Origin: Bacteroidetes bacterium 43-16
GTDB lineage: Bacteria > Bacteroidota > Bacteroidia > Chitinophagales > Chitinophagaceae
Assembly (NCBI GenBank): GCA_001897525.1
Contig: MKTB01000008.1
Span: 1-64,000 of the forward strand
Length of the DNA stretch: 64,000 bases
Direction: 5' to 3'
Notes under the pieces: model-generated
What the model was told of the DNA's origin: nothing
The model's database searches: none
Seen by the model: the letters and a program-made list of their open reading frames with translations, nothing else
Program-made: the position numbers and the translations under genes
Part shown: in pieces, positions 63,066 through 64,000 of the stretch
Position numbering within the stretch: the first letter of the stretch is position 1
Layout of the letters: every line of letters begins with the position of its first letter

Positions 63066-64000
63066 ATGATCCATCCTATGTCTTTCAAAATAGATATCCA
63101 TTGTCATCCCCAATTGAAGCCCTATGGCCGGGCTCATGCTTATAGCCCTTTGATCCAATCAGAAAATGCGAAGGAGGTAAGCAGCCTTTGGTACAGTTCC
63201 CCTCCGAGTTATGTCGATAAAGCAGCCAATAATTTATTAGGTATCACCCAGTTTCCGCAGGCTAACCTAAGCGCTGCTGCCAAAGCCGATGTACAGGTCA
63301 TGGTAGTGGCTATAGGCTGCATTGAAAAAGGCTTTATCCAGTTTAAAGGCATCGCGGGCTTATTTGAGAAAGTGCTCGTCAACCTGACGGCGGGCTTTGG
63401 GAAGAAAAGAATAGAGGTGCTCAAGAATATGGAGGACTACTGGAGCGATTTTCAACAGGAAGCGGCCTTCATCAGGAGCGGAGAAGGTCGTCCGGTACAA
63501 GTGAATAATCGCTGGATGACTTATAAACTGGTCCGGAACTTCAGCGAATTGAACCGGCTTATAGAACAGAATAAACAGGTGCCTGAGCAAAACACTCCCG
63601 GCCAGCCTGTAACTATAGCCGTTATTCCCTGCGTGGAAGGCCTGCATATATTGAATACCGGCTTAGGCAAGGCGGTTAACCGGGCCGATGTGTTGGCAAA
63701 GCTGAAGGCATTAAAAAATAGTCCTGCCCGGCCCTGGTTTGTATCCATCTGCCATCATTTCTTTAATGATCTTTGCGGTCATGCCCGGAGTTTTAAATCA
63801 CCGATGATCAATACCCTGGACCAGTCTGAGGGTATGGATTCGGGCTTTACAGACTTAGGGAAGGAGGTGCTGGAAGTGCTGTTGAGCGAAGCGGATGGCG
63901 GTCCTGTATTTGTTGACCTGAAACATATGAGCATTGCCGCCCGTACTTATTATATTGATCTCATCAAGCAGCCTAAATATGAGGGAAAAGTGCCGCTCAT
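63066..64000 (+). CDS. M19-like (membrane dipeptidase-related) amidohydrolase, partial
   Basis: The frame is open from ATG 63066 (or 63078, four codons later) to the window edge, so the 3' end is missing; over 300 codons are visible. It begins KIDIHCHPQLKPYG, an amidohydrolase HxH-type site. Later SICHHFFNDLCGHARSF and TDLGKEVLEVLL followed by VFVDLKHMS resemble the peptidase M19 blocks with G-x-x-V and the VDLSHxS metal site. A -7-like TTATTTTTGG (63047-63056) lies just upstream. The substrate is unknown, and the first ~150 residues have no match I recognise. Confidence 0.7.
   Translation, partial: MIHPMSFKIDIHCHPQLKPYGRAHAYSPLIQSENAKEVSSLWYSSPPSYVDKAANNLLGITQFPQANLSAAAKADVQVMVVAIGCIEKGFIQFKGIAGLFEKVLVNLTAGFGKKRIEVLKNMEDYWSDFQQEAAFIRSGEGRPVQVNNRWMTYKLVRNFSELNRLIEQNKQVPEQNTPGQPVTIAVIPCVEGLHILNTGLGKAVNRADVLAKLKALKNSPARPWFVSICHHFFNDLCGHARSFKSPMINTLDQSEGMDSGFTDLGKEVLEVLLSEADGGPVFVDLKHMSIAARTYYIDLIKQPKYEGKVPL

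Overview
The window is a chromosomal segment of a Bacteroidota bacterium, most likely a member of the Chitinophagales/Chitinophagaceae. The evidence is the -33 TTTG / -7 TAnnTTTG promoter pattern in front of many genes and tRNAs, the near absence of Shine-Dalgarno sequences, several secreted proteins ending in a type IX secretion (T9SS type A) sorting domain, a gldA gliding ABC ATPase gene, the rpsL-rpsG order, and many lipoproteins and outer-membrane barrels. Most genes are housekeeping or cell-envelope genes. No complete prophage, insertion sequence or CRISPR array was seen.

Layout. 0-2.2 kb: rpsL-rpsG (minus), two identical tRNA-Val genes and a small Cys-rich lipoprotein. 2.2-8.1 kb: a three-gene ECF sigma/anti-sigma/barrel operon, a T9SS cargo protein, a TPR-membrane-HTH regulator and a YwqK-like MORN protein. 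8.1-14.7 kb: miaB, a sigma-54 activator-like regulator, a YpfJ-type zinc protease, gldA, a four-helix-bundle (S23/IVP) gene between heptamer arrays, and a HipA-like kinase overlapping a DUF3037 gene. 14.7-21.5 kb: YggS, panB, a deoxyhypusine-synthase-like gene, a MATE exporter, a T9SS cargo protein, a STAS protein and rnz. 21.5-27.8 kb: tRNA-His followed by an AT-rich accessory stretch. It holds small unknown genes, a membrane-anchored coiled-coil DUF4041/T5orf172 (GIY-YIG) protein bracketed by ~120-bp direct repeats, and a cluster of small lipoproteins. 27.8-34.8 kb: a thioesterase, an Xaa-Pro peptidase, three identical tRNA-Gln genes each with its own promoter and terminator, a Kelch/heme-lipoprotein pair and TonB. 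34.8-43 kb: a giant outer-membrane protein divergent from sucA, a His-rich membrane protein and hldD/rfaD. 43-46.3 kb: a four-gene overlapping operon ending in a histidine kinase and a NarL-type regulator. 46.4-58.8 kb: a glycosyltransferase, a DEDDh exonuclease, gyrA, a membrane-protein paralog pair with one decayed copy, a barrel, gcvP, a chagasin-like lipoprotein, an M20 dipeptidase and a nitroreductase. 58.9-64 kb: an antitoxin-like gene with a frameshifted RelE/ParE-like toxin, an NTF2-like protein, a DEAD-box helicase, eno and a partial M19-like peptidase running off the edge.

The most notable structures outside the genes are four dispersed repeat types. One is a ~120-bp element flanking the DUF4041 gene, with a third diverged copy at the window start. 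The second is a 140-bp MITE-like element with GGTGTCT termini, in two full copies and one core copy. The third is a 34-nt hairpin present in two identical intergenic copies. The fourth is a set of heptamer arrays around 12.0-13.5 kb. Two decayed genes show up only when the frames are read across a one-base shift: the toxin at 58971-59298 and the membrane-protein paralog at 50792-51060.
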